Of a DNA stretch of 64,000 bases, positions 12,367 through 22,395 are shown one piece after another. The notes below the pieces were generated by a model, which saw nothing but the letters and a program-made list of their open reading frames with translations, did no database searches and had not been told where the DNA came from. Numbering within the stretch: the first letter of the stretch is position 1; each line of letters begins with the position of its first letter. The translations under genes and the position numbers were made by a program. Source of the stretch: Isoetes taiwanensis (lineage: Eukaryota; Streptophyta; Lycopodiopsida; Isoetales; Isoetaceae); NCBI GenBank assembly GCA_021234155.1, contig JAJEKV010000032.1:5401835-5465834 (forward strand), read 5' to 3'.

Positions 12367-12514
12367 AATTGAAGGAAAACTATGCTAAAATTTTTACATA
12401 CACATTGTTTCTAGCTGAAGACCACATCTAAAAACCATACAATTGAAGGAAAACTATGCTAAAATCTTTACATATGCATTGTTTCTAGCTGAAGACCACA
12501 TCTAAAAACCATGC
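12367..12514. repeat. Two-copy 74-bp tandem repeat
   Basis: The unit beginning AATTGAAGGAAAACTATGC at 12367 recurs at 12441 with only a few changes. The period equals that of the T-rich array at the left end of the element, and the unit contains the same ACATCTAAAAACCA type of motif. Confidence 0.85.
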
Positions 12515-12790
12515 GTTGTTTTTTATTTGGGGGGAAAACCACGCATAAATTTACGCGTTGTTTTCTCTAAAAACCATGGGCAAAAACTACATAGAAAAAC
12601 ATGCGTTGTTTTTGTCTAAAAAACCACACATGAAAACTATGCATCTTTTGTGTGTAAAAAACTACATTAAAAACTATCGTTGTTTTTTTAGCATTTTCGA
12701 ACAATAATATGGGTGGTCTTTGAGTGTTGTTTTATTGCAAAAACAACAGCAAAAAACTACATATAGAGCAGATTAAAAACTACATATAGA

Positions 12791-12811
12791 GCAGATTTTG
12801 GGGTTATAGTG
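12791..12811 (-). repeat. Possible internal CACTA-like terminus
   Basis: Read on the minus strand this is CACTATAACCCCAAAATCTG. It resembles the element's right end (CACTACCACCCCAATTCTGG) and is preceded by the same A-rich subterminal motifs (12296-12790). It may be the end of a related element nested in, or merged with, the 4098-14042 unit. Confidence 0.4.
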
Positions 12812-12815
12812 ATAG

Positions 12816-13012
12816 TCTGACGCAAAATCTGATGATATATCTGACGTTATATCTGACGTATTTTCTAACGGTTATTCTGACGGTTGACGCAAATTCTGAC
12901 GCAAAATCTGACGCTTTTTCTGACGATACATATTTGACGTATATTCTGACGATTAATATGACGCTTAACCTGACGAAGGCTTCCGACGATTTATGTGACG
13001 ATATGTCTGACG
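12816..13012 (+). repeat. 12-bp-periodic TCTGACG array
   Basis: TGACG or a one-base variant starts at 12818, 12830, 12842, 12854, 12866, 12878, 12885, 12897, 12909, 12921, 12935, 12947, 12959, 12971, 12984, 12996 and 13008. Nearly all steps are 12 bp. The bases between cores vary. The array lies 119-315 bp inside a CACTA-type terminus at 13131, where En/Spm elements carry the short repeats bound by their TNPA protein. TGACG is also the core recognised by plant TGA-type bZIP factors, and the 12-bp spacing equals that in the as-1 element. Confidence 0.85.
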
Positions 13013-13118
13013 TAGTATCGTGAGGAAAAGCATCAAAATAGTAATCGCCAAGATTAAATCGTCACCAGACGTCGAGCAAAAATCTCTAGATACGACAATT
13101 TTTCGACAAAAATGCTCA

Positions 13119-13131
13119 TTCTCTTGTAGTG
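13119..13131 (-). mobile_element. CACTA (En/Spm-type) terminal sequence
   Basis: On the minus strand this reads CACTACAAGAGAA, which closely matches the CACTACAAGAAAA terminus common among plant CACTA elements. The TGACG array lies directly inside it. I did not find a matching left end with a shared 3-bp duplication, so the element appears truncated or rearranged. Confidence 0.6.
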
Positions 13132-13229
13132 GTTGGATCTAACCGTTGAAGTTATTTTTCACGAATATAAAACAATACGATACATTCCCAAAGTTGAGCA
13201 CACAAACAATATTCCAAGTGATGGTGCTT

Positions 13230-13960
13230 TGCTTAAGAAATAACCTCAAAAAAACCATACTTCCTTAAGAAATAGATGCGTAAAAACTACACCACTTCAG
13301 AAAACCACACTTCTGTAAAAAAACAGCCACTTAAAAACTACACCTACTTAAAAACCACACCTCAAAAAACCATACTTACTTTAAAAAATAGCTACGTAAA
13401 AACTATACCTAGCTATATAAACCACACCAAAAAAAAATCATACTTCCTTAAAAATAGCTTCTTAAAAACTACACCTAGTTATAAACTACACCACTTCAGA
13501 AAACCATACTTCATTAAAAAACAGCCACTTAAAAACTACACCCGCTTATAAACCACACTTCAAAAAACCATACTTCTTTAAAAACAAATTATTTAAAAAC
13601 TACACCCACTTATAAACGACACCTCAAAAACAACACCTCGATTAAAAAAAAATCATACCACTTTAGAAAACCATACTTCCTTAAAAACAACCACTTAAAA
13701 AACTATACCTCCTTATAAACCACACTTCAAAAAACTATACTTCCATAAAATACGACTACTTAAAAACTACACCTAGTTATAAACTACACCTCAAAAAACA
13801 ACGCCTTCTTAAAAACAACACCCCCTCAAAAAAATAAGCAACACTTCTTTTAAAAAAACGACACCTCACAAAAAGACCACACCTTCAAAAAAAAAAAAGC
13901 TATAGCTCCATAAAAAAAACTACACCGCCTCCTTAATAAACCACACCTCCACATAACCAC
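13230..13960. repeat. Right subterminal A-rich array, about 65-bp period
   Basis: AAAAACTACACC and variants occur at about 13281, 13331, 13396, 13461, 13529, 13592, 13694 and 13760. Most spacings are 63-68 bp. Each unit also holds AAAACCATACTTCCTT and AAACCACACCTC blocks. The array is the inverted counterpart of the T-rich array at 4122-4970. Threonine/lysine-rich ORFs here are by-products of the repeat. Confidence 0.85.
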
Positions 13961-14049
13961 ATGTAGATTTTTTGGAACAACGACATGTGGTCTTTTTTTT
14001 ACTGTTGTTTTTAGGTGTGGACCCAGAATTGGGGTGGTAGTGCAACATC

Positions 14050-14285
14050 CGGATGAACCTAAAGTGGAAATAGCATTACAATGTGTACGTATTGCCAACG
14101 GGTGCCAAGAAAAGGCATCGACAATGACATTATGCATGCTTGCTTTGTAGATAACATCAAAGTCATACTCTTCCAAAAATTCTATCCATCTTCATTGCCG
14201 GAGGTTAAATTGGCCTGTGTAAATATATACTGAAGGCTTTGGTGATCTGTATCTAGTTGGAAACGTCGTCCGCAAAGCACGCACG
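14050..14285 (-). pseudogene. Ty3/gypsy RNase H fragment
   Basis: Minus-strand frames give VYIYTGQFNLRQ, then EEYDFDVIYKASMHNVIVDA. These match the end of a Ty3/gypsy RNase H domain, which typically reads LEYDFDIIYKPGKENVVADALSR. The expected ADALSR is changed and frames shift. The piece is about 240 bp, wedged between the right end of the CACTA-like element and a LINE. Confidence 0.7.
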
Positions 14286-15939
14286 ACCTCAGGCAAACTC
14301 CTAGACATGCATGGGGTAATCCTGAGGGACCATAGGTATGTGTAGCGGAATACTCCCCGCCACGTGTTCCCAGATAGCCCAGTCACTGCCCCTCAGGCGA
14401 AAGCGAGCTCGAAAGAACTCCCACGAAGCTAGCTGACCACCCCAATACCAATCCTCCAAGGTGAGCACAGTAGCATGCCTCCAACGGGCCTGCGTCCGAG
14501 CATGCACAGTGGCAGCCAAGGGCAAGTGCGCAGGGGGTAGAGAAACCCACAAGAAAGGAGAAGAGTGGTGATAAACTGAGGCATAATCTACCTGGAAGAG
14601 CACATGCCCATGATCCCAAGCCCGCAACACTCCCTGGAGGAGAAAAGGGATGCATGTGGGAAAGGCGGAGACCATACAACCGTACCTGTGGCAACTCCAC
14701 ATGCACGACGGCTTCCCCCCAAACGCCACACAATGGCGAAGAGATCGCAACAACACAAGCATTCAGAGAAGATGCTCCATCCTGCAGAATGCTCCAAACA
14801 AACTTGGAGACCAACACCTTACTATGCAGCGCCAAATCCAGAATGGCCAAGCCCCCATCCTCCCGGGGGCGGAGACACTTCCACTAGGCCACTTTAACAA
14901 CCGCCCCTTCATCACCCCCCACACACACACACAAAATTTCAACAATCTTATCCAAAGCCCAGATCTTACCTTTCAGGAGCTAGCATCGCAGATGTTTGTA
15001 TACACACATGAGTGCTACAAAATACCGACTTGGCAATAGTGATCCTACTTTGCCATAGACAACTTGCTACCCTTCCACCAATTGAGGTGTTTCGCAACCC
15101 CGCAAAAATCTCATCCCACACCCTCCCCATGGAAACATCCCTCCAAAGGGAATACCCAACAACTTAGTACACACATTACACCGGAAGCACCTTCCAAGGA
15201 ATAGAGCCAAACAAGGGGAGGCGGAGTCACCGGGGCCCATAATGCGAAGCACTTACCCCAATTGAGAAGAATGCCTGAGGCCAAGGAGAAAGTATCCAAC
15301 AAACCCTTCACATTCTCGCAAAATTCCTCTCTTACGCCACCAAAAGAGGAAAGTGTCATCGACAAATCGGGTTAATCTGGGCTACCATCCCGCATCCGCC
15401 CATCCACCACTCCCTCCTCCACTACAGCCAAAAACAACTGAGACAGCGCCTCCGCCACAATCGTAAACAAAAATGGCGCCAAAGGGCACCCCTGACGCAC
15501 CCCTTTGCCTAAGGAGAAAAAGGCGGAGGGTTCACCCTCCACACCACCAGTGAGTCTGGCTGACCTATGCGACTTCATGGATCGTCTCAGAAAGCGTGGA
15601 CCCGCGACCAACGCTAACATCATGGCTGACAAGAACTCCCAACGGACACTATCGTAAGCTTTGGCAAAGTCAAGCTTAAGATAGGCAATGCCTTGACCTG
15701 TTCTTCTGGCCCAATAAAGGCCCTCATAAGCGGCAGCAACATTAGCTAAAATGTTCCTCCTAGGGACAAACCCAGACTGCACCTTACTAATGGAAGAAGT
15801 CAACACCGGCTTCAACTTCTCTGCCAGGGCTTTCGCAATAATCTTATACACAGAGGACAACAAGGAGATAGGCCTCCAATCATTAATAGTAGAAGGCTGC
15901 TTAACCTTAGGAATCAAGGAAATGCATGCGGTATTCAAG

Positions 15940-16825
15940 GGGCATAAAATTGATACTGGGTAGCAGAAATCACCGTCCGGACGTCGCTTAAAGTGCTTAA
16001 ACGCAGCGATTTTTCAGCACATAATAAGCATTTAACGTGCGGTGCAAGCACCTGATGAAATATTTTTTGGTTGATTCACAATAATTCTTCATGAAAGTGA
16101 CTCAAATTTGATCTCCTAATACGTTTTTGCATCTCCAATCTAATGGAAGAGACGGCATTAGATTTTATGAAGCCATTTGTGAGATATAAGCTTTTCCCTT
16201 ATAGATACCAGAAATCGTTTTTTAGCTTTTTTCACTATCAATCCTCTATGGAATGATCTGAAACTTGAGCTCCAAAGACGTTTTTGCATCACGAATCCAA
16301 TGGAATAGACGGCATCAAATTCTGTATTGTAGTTTGTAAGATATTAGGCTTTTACGGTAAAATATCAGAAATCGTTTTTTGGCCTCTTGCGGTGAAAATA
16401 CTCAATGGATTTACCTGAAACTTGGTGTCCTAGAACGTTTTTGTACTACGAATCCATAGGAACTGACGGCAATCCATTTCGTCAAGTAGTTTATGAGATA
16501 TTGGCTTCTACTCTATGGCAACCTTGATCGAATTTTTCATGATTGTGCTCAAAATATGCACAGGTAGAAGCTGCAATTTCATAAGGATCCTTAGTTTTGG
16601 ATGCCGATTCCAATGAGCCATAGCTTGCTGTATTTGGTGAAGTAGATCAAATGCCACAAATGGAGTGCCCCTGCTGTTACGAAGCATCGGGCTCATATCA
16701 AGAAATTTTAGCCGTTGATTGATTTTGACGGTCCTAATGGTCCAGGTCTTCTCATAGTGTCCATTTATTTACGTGCTTAATATGTGCTTCGCCAAAAAGT
16801 GTACCCCACTAGCAATTTTGTACCC
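15940..16825. mobile_element. 886-bp TIR DNA element with 4-bp target duplication
   Basis: It interrupts a LINE reverse-transcriptase gene between codons that adjoin in other L1 copies. CAAG flanks both ends (15936-15939, 16826-16829). The left end begins GGGCATAAAATTGATACTGG and the right end, reversed, GGGTACAAAATTGCTAGTGG, so 16 of 20 terminal bases match. The first 44 bp align without gaps to the left end of the 27.0-kb element and share GTCCGGACG at positions 36-44. It has no ORF of note, so it is non-autonomous. The superfamily is unassigned; Sola-type transposases make 4-bp duplications, but nothing here proves that link. Confidence 0.75.
16080..16545. repeat. Three imperfect tandem units of about 157 bp
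   Basis: Blocks with ACGTTTTTGCATC, CCAATGGAA.AGACGGCAT and TTTGTGAGATAT followed by CAGAAATCGTTTTTT recur around 16120, 16278 and 16434. They make up most of the interior of the 886-bp element. Confidence 0.75.
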
Positions 16826-17356
16826 CAAGATCCTATCCATTTGAGAAGACTGCAGCAACTCAAGATACACCTGGTACACTGACTCACCAGCCCACTCCCA
16901 ATAAGTCTGAAAGAACTCCACAGGGATGCCATCCAGCCCAGGACATTTATCCTTGGTCATGCACATACATGCCGCCGCTAAATCCTCTCTGGAGAGCTCC
17001 AGGAACTTCGAAGAGGGTTGATGGTTGTCAAATTGATAAATGCGCTCCACCTTCGAGCATTAAAGATGAAAAGGATTCAGAAATCTTTTAGTAAAATTAA
17101 ACTATTCTTCAAGGAACTAGATGCAATTATTTATCTACTAATTGCATTAGAAAACAACTATACTGGATAAGAAGGAAATTTTTTTCTAACCTCGTGTATC
17201 ATGCTCCAACCTGCAGCTCAAAAACTCGCTTGAACTCCTACACATTGAATACTCTTTTGCCATCAAATTCCATCTATTTGCTTTTACGTTTATTGCAGCG
17301 TAAAATATTAGCAAATTTATTTTTATTGCATCCAATTCAAATTATTGCATAAGGAA

Positions 17357-17458
17357 AATTACTAACAGAGGTTGTTTCTGGGGAATAAAATGAAAGTATC
17401 AATTCAAATTGCTAATAGAGGTCGTTTTAGAGGAACAAAAAGAAAGTATCAATTCAAA
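17357..17458. repeat. Two-copy tandem repeat of about 49 bp
   Basis: The segment containing AACAGAGGTTGTTTC and GAAAGTATCAATTCAAAT is repeated once with a few substitutions. The surrounding 17063-17650 has no other recognised content. Confidence 0.7.
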
Positions 17459-17680
17459 AGCTCTGCCAGTATTTGTTGGAATTCGTCGGAATTGCCCATG
17501 CCTAAATTTGCCATGCTGGAAATTGCCATACCCAAATTTGCTGGAAAGTTTACAGATATAAATCTACGGAGACTCTAGAAATGCCAAAAATTGTCAGCAT
17601 TTTCCCAAACAAATTCATTGTTGCATGATCTGGCATGCAAAGAATTATTTGCTTCTATTTTTCTAAAAACTGTAACCTAT

Positions 17681-17782
17681 CTCGTTGGAAAGCTTATCAA
17701 ACGAGCTTTCCGTCGGTGTATGATTTGTATGGTGTTTCCTCTTTTTTGGTCGACGGAATCCACCTGACAGTCCCGGCCCTCT
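17681..17782 (+). promoter_or_regulatory. Leader-like hairpin repeat before an ORF
   Basis: GGAAAGCTT at 17687 and its complement ending at 17711 form a hairpin, followed by about 70 bp up to the ATG at 17783. Almost the same 100 bp occurs at 21796-21898 with nothing coding after it. A diverged version of the hairpin precedes the LINE ORF at 54074. It resembles the 5' untranslated region of a retroelement; a promoter role is inference. Confidence 0.5.
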
Positions 17783-18300
17783 ATGGCCACCCCTGACAGC
17801 ATGCATGCATTGAAGAAAAGAGCCCGCAATTTGGATACCTCGTCCCCATCAGAGCACGTATCACAGGCTGAGGCAATCAGGGTTGTACAGGAACAGGCCG
17901 GTTCCCTCCAGGCTAAGCTGGCAAGCTTGGAGGCATCACGGGACCATCTGCCAGGGGCTGCGCTCAAGAAGCAGCTTCTCCAACAGAAGGAGCGAATTTC
18001 CCTTGTGGAAGTTCGGCTTGGGGATTATGATTGCAAGGGAGCCCAAAAGGCTGATGACCAGATAAGAGGGGAGATACAAGCAACACCGCAGCTAGTCACG
18101 GAGATGGGGCACCGCTTGGATAAGGTCCACCAGCAGTGGATGGAAGACATGGCACAAGCACGGGCTGACATGAAGTGGTTGCTCCAGTAGATTGCACAAG
18201 TCACAAGCATGGCTGGTCGGATAGATGCTAAGGAAAAGGATGTGAAAGCGGTGCGGGGCAGGCTCCAATTCCTTGATGAAGCAAAGGCAGACAGGCTTGT
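17783..18300 (+). CDS. Coiled-coil ORF, probable retroelement ORF1
   Basis: The ATG at 17783 opens 135 codons to a TAG at 18188. The same frame then continues without interruption for another 30-40 codons (IAQVTSMAGRIDAKEKDVK...), which suggests one premature stop. The product is rich in Ala, Gln, Glu, Lys and Leu, with heptad-like spacing over most of its length (for example QAKLASLEASRDHL), typical of a coiled coil. No zinc knuckle or RNA-binding motif is visible. It precedes the reverse-transcriptase relic at 18.6 kb in the same orientation, so a LINE ORF1 is the best guess, but it may belong to another retroelement. Confidence 0.45.
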
Positions 18301-18589
18301 CAAAACTGCAAAAAATATGGTTTTTACCATTTTTTACTATCCTACGGGGTTAAAAGATATGCAAACCACCCAAGGTTAGAAAGATCTCAATGAGATCTAT
18401 CTATTGCACCAAACGAGAGCTCATTTGAACTTTTCTATCAATACTTATGCTAGAAAATGTGATCCAGTGAGTTAGTTATAACAGTTTTGCTGACTGGATT
18501 ACCAGTTCTGTTTTCTGATTGGTAGTTCATATAGCTTAGTCAGCAGTTCTTAGAAGGCCCTTTTATGATCTCAAAAAATCCCTAATGGG

Positions 18590-20548
18590 ATGGTTAGTAA
18601 GGTTGTTCCTGTTCATAAAGCTGGTAAAAAGGATGAGCCAGCGAATTACCGGATGATTATGGTAAGCTCGCTGTTTGCAAAGCTCCTGGCGGGTGGTGGA
18701 GAAGAAACTCACTAAGTGGGCGAGGAGGCGGGGTGCGGGCAATTGGCCAGCAGTGCTTTTCAAAACTCACTCCCACGGCCAGGCCATATCTTCACTTTGA
18801 GAGTGTTGATGGAGGCAAGCCGGAATGCGCCGACAGACTTGTATTGCTTGCTTTGTAGATTTTAAGATCGCATACGATACCGCCCCCAGAGACATGCTAT
18901 GGCAGAGGTTGCAAGAATTGCGAGTTCCACAGGAGTTGCAGAATGTGGTGCACCAGCTTTATGATGGGATTTATGCTGCACTGCCTTATGAAGATCGGCG
19001 GGTAGCTAGCACTATGGGAGTTAAGCAGGGCTGCCCGTTGTCTCCAACGCTTTTTGGGTTGTACATTGATAGCTTGGAGACGTGGATGCAGCACCATGGG
19101 GAGCCGGTGCAATTATCCGATGCGACCTCCGTGGAGCCGCCATCTTGATCTCGGATGATGTAGCTTTGCTAGCCCACACGGCCAGCCAAGATACAAGAAG
19201 ATTTGGATGCCCGATGGGTTACGTGGGGCAACGGGAATGACAGTGAACTTGCACAAAACTAAGCTTCTCGCGATCCTGTCCTCGCAACACCCTATCCCGG
19301 AGTTATATTACAGGGGCCAGGAAGTGGAGATGGTGCGGAGCTTCAAGTATCTGGGAATTGATTTCACTACTAACATCTTTGTGGGATGAGTGTGTGGAGA
19401 GGAGAGCCAAAGTCAGGCCGGAAGGCTTTATATGCGATTACAAAACGCGTGTTGCTTGGATAGATCTCTGTATTTGGCGAGGAGAGCACACCGTTTAGGG
19501 CTTTGGTCGAGCCGGTGCTGCTATATGGGGTGGAGGTTTGGGGCCCAACAAAGCTAGCAAAAATACGTGGGATAGGTTGGAAAGGGTGCGAAAAGCTTTC
19601 TTGACATATAGCTTGGGAGTGAAGGACACCGCATCGTGATCGATTTTGTTGTATGAGACGGGGTTCGCCTTTACAAAGATTCCCGCTATGCCCGACATCT
19701 TACTTGCTTCCATAAGGTGGATGGGATGGATGAGCATCGCTTGCCCCCACAAAGCCGTGTTGTTAACGCAGGGCCCCAAATGGGGCCGGAGGGGTATGGC
19801 ATGAGCAATCGTAAGGGATGGTTTAGGAGGTGGTCTATGGATTACCAAATGATGGTGGCACTAGCAGATTCTCGATCGCTGAAATGGGCAATTGGATGCG
19901 GGCTATGCTGCCACCCCGTGGGGATGCCTCTACTCTTGCAAATCCCAAGACGAGCACTATCACGCCGATTAATCCCTACCTTGAGCATGGACCCCATCGG
20001 TGCATTTGAAAACACACATCTCTGTGAAGAAACGGAGAGCTATTGCTACCATAAGGACGGGTTCCCATTACCTCGAATTGAAACATGTCATTTGGGGTGA
20101 ATGGCGGCACGAGATCCCCGTGGAGGAGAGGATATGTCGGTGTTGTGAGATGCACGTGATAGAGGATGAGCACCATGCCCTCCAAATGGTTGCCCAAAGA
20201 TATGCCCATGTCCGAGCAAAGGTACACTAATCTTAGATGCTCGACACGCCGCTACATCGCCACTCGCATCACCTCTGGTAGCGGACCGGGAGCTTACATC
20301 CCTAAGATTTCGGCCGTCGGACTTGCTCTTTTGGGGCATGGTATTTGAGAGCCCTACTTTAGGGGTTTTCCTTCCAAGTGGGGGTTTTTTCATCCCTTAG
20401 TAGGGTTCTCTTGTCTGATTACATTGTTTGTTTTTGGTGTTGTGGTTTTTGGCTTTTTTGCCTGTTCTCTGCATGTACCATCTCATAGGCCTCTGGCCTC
20501 CGTGGACGTTAAAATAAACTTACTTCCTTCTTTCCTTCCTTCCTTCTA
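18590..20548 (+). mobile_element. Second LINE family, degenerate, with CTTC tail
   Basis: Reverse-transcriptase blocks in order: VPVHKAGKKDEPANYRMI (18620-18670), CIACFVDFKIAYDTAPRDML (18840-18900), TMGVKQGCPLSPTLFGLYID (about 19010-19075), then MTVNLHKTKLLAIL (about 19240) and YYRGQEVEMVRSFKYLGID (19305-19370). The YADD position (near 19150) reads with a frame break. Downstream is a fragmentary C-terminal region with CRCCEMHVIEDEHHALQ (20130-20190), matching the Cys/His zinc finger that follows RT. The 3' end is CGTGGACGTTAAAATAAA followed by CTTC/CTTT repeats (20524-20547). Many frameshifts make it inactive. It differs from the L1 family at 14-17 and 54-58 kb. Confidence 0.82.
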
Positions 20549-21795
20549 TGAAACAAGGGGTGAGAAATTGGTACCCTGGAGATAGCCGCTCAATCTTCTA
20601 ACTCTAACACAAATTTAGCCGGAAGGTGGAACTGCCGCATTGCTTTTTTTTCCTAAGGGAAAGAAAAAAAAGAACACAAGACAGTGCCAGAAATTGAATC
20701 GGAAGTAGGAAATAGAAGATGGCGGAAGTAGTGTGAGCAAATTGATATGGTTCAAGCAATTTACTCACACTAACTTACCTTTTGAATTAACGAGAGATAA
20801 TACGGCTTCAGGCTTTCTACATCCACCCGTTGTTTGCTCTTGCTATACAAATCGTATTTGCTATGGAAAATCCAGAAAATAACAGTAAACTCTAATAGAT
20901 TCTGGAACTCCTCGCTGCAGGAATGGAATGGAGGCAAAAGCAAAAAAAAAAGAAAAAAAAAATTGAAGCTAAACTCCAGAAATTGAAGAGAAGATGGAAA
21001 CCCTTCTCTGTACCCCGATTGACGCTATGAATCCCTTTTGAACCACTGAAGCACTTCCTGAATCGTCAATTTGAACCATTGAAACATTTCCTGAATTGCC
21101 AGTTGCTGAGAAAAACCGCAGGATGAAGAGGTAAGAACAGAAAAAATTCCCCTTTTGAAAAGGGTCTTCAAGAATAGCCATAGGAATTTAATTCTAAGAA
21201 TTAATTCACGGTGGATATCTTCCACCCAAAAAAATCAGCTTGATTCTATTCTTAGCGGAAACTCTTCTGAGCTTCACTATGGAAACCCTTCCGCATTTCA
21301 TGGAAATTTGGATATTGAAGCACGGAAGGGTTTCCAGTTATTTGTTTAATAACCCGAATCGGGCGGAGATAGTGTGAGCGAATCTAGACTGTCATATAGT
21401 TAAGATCTTTACAATTTCTACCTTTTAATTTTAAGGTTAAGAAATATATTGTTTGGTAGGGATTTAGCCGCAAGATGGCTTTCACCCCTATCAACTAGAT
21501 CAAGGAAAAATAATAATAAAGAATCTTCTAAGTTTATATAAGAACATGTATATACTACATATAGTGACCTTTGGAAGCTTGTTGTTGGAAGCTTATTGAT
21601 GGGATGGGACTATGTTGGATGCCTTAAGTCACCTGTGGAATATAACTAATATATTCTAGTAGATTTGAGAAGTATATAACAGTGAGAGATTGTAAATATG
21701 CTTACAGAGGGCGCTCATGGAGGGCGCTTAGGGTTTCAGCCCTGCTCTTTTGCTCATAACTCGGGATTCCGGTGTCAGATTCAGGTGTTCTTGGG
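20549..21795. other. AT-rich spacer, nothing recognised
   Basis: Short open frames at 20969-21349 on both strands lack motifs. The only structure is an A-rich stretch at 20940-20960. Confidence 0.4.
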
Positions 21796-22050
21796 CTCGT
21801 TGGAAAGCTTATCGAACGAGCTTTCCGTCGGTGTATGATTTGTATGGTGTTTCCTCTGTTTTAGTCGACGGAATCCACCTGCCAGTCCCGGCCCTCTCTT
21901 GGCGGCGCTAGGGTTTGGCTGCAATTTTCTTTTGGCCATAACTTCTGGATCTGGTGGCAGTTTTGGGTGTGTTTGGGCTTGTTGGAAAGCTCTTTGAGCA
22001 CTCTATCCAATGGTGTTTAAGTTTTTCAGAGATTGGCCTGTTGGGAAAGA
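21796..22050 (+). repeat. Orphan copy of the hairpin leader, plus a diverged second unit
   Basis: 21796-21898 matches 17681-17782 almost base for base, including the GGAAAGCTT...AGCTTTCC hairpin (21802-21826) and the CCAGTCCCGGCCCTCT end. Upstream (21760-21800) and again at 21938-21990 the text CATAACTyckGGATyc...GGTGT...TTGGGCT(C/T)GTTGGAAAGCT recurs, giving two tandem units of about 190 bp. No ORF follows. Confidence 0.65.
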
Positions 22051-22395
22051 CGGTTCAGCTCTGAAACTTCGGCCTCTGAAACTTTGCACACGAACGAACG
22101 AACGGCTTTCAGATAAGTTTTCTGTTTCATTTTGAATCAAGGCAATGACCAATTCTGTTAGCTTGGGGTAGCATATATTTTGATTTCAAGACATTGCATT
22201 TAGTAAAGACATTTTCTGGCATGTTAGTCACTCTAATTTGCTCTCTACTTTTCTCTGGCTTTGAGATTTCTTTAGCTCTTAAGTTTATAAGAGAGATCAA
22301 ATATTTCTAGTTTATATTCAGACACAAATTAGGGAATACAAATAGAGGCTAGGGGCTGCATAGGCAAGGCAAATGCATTTGAGTAAAAGGTGGAC

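Larger units (their letters stand above)
4098..14042. mobile_element. Candidate 9.9-kb non-autonomous CACTA-like transposon
   Basis: The left end starts CACAACCACCCCAAT and the right end, read inward on the minus strand, starts CACTACCACCCCAAT. The two match at 25 of 27 positions. CAA lies immediately outside both ends (4095-4097 and 14043-14045), the 3-bp target duplication expected for CACTA elements. T-rich repeats fill the left subterminal region and their A-rich complements fill the right one, as in En/Spm elements. The flanks differ: a LINE on the left and a Ty3/gypsy scrap on the right. No transposase ORF is visible. The interior holds a broken LRR gene, a large foldback and another CACTA end. 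One caution is that the inner 11 bp of the left repeat also fit the codons (YWGG) of the neighbouring LINE. Confidence 0.62.
14300..17062 (-). mobile_element. L1-type LINE, broken, split by a DNA element
   Basis: Read from 17062 downward it has the reverse-transcriptase start (DKCPGLDGIPVEFFQ near 16945), then a DNA insertion (15940-16825), then ISLIPK...NDWRPISLLSSVYK (15938-15830), SGFVPRRNILANVAAAYEGLYWA (about 15760), LDFAKAYDSVRWEFL (about 15660) and GVRQGCPLAPFLF (about 15500). The thumb region with DTFSLASGILLNWGKCFALW follows at 15365-15200, then C-terminal sequence to 14300. The YADD box is not readable between 15400 and 15340. No endonuclease domain is present, so it is 5'-truncated. 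It belongs to the same family as the LINE at 54-58 kb. Confidence 0.85.

Noticed and set aside
12816-13012. CRISPR-like array (constant core, variable spacer)
   Set aside because: A 5-7-bp core with 5-7-bp spacers is far too short, and the context is a plant CACTA terminus.
12832-13023. 63-codon ORF rich in Leu, Thr and Ser-Asp
   Set aside because: It is the translation of the 12-bp TGACG repeat, whose multiple-of-three period keeps a frame open.
13276-13551. 91-codon Thr/Lys-rich ORF
   Set aside because: By-product of the A-rich subterminal repeat.
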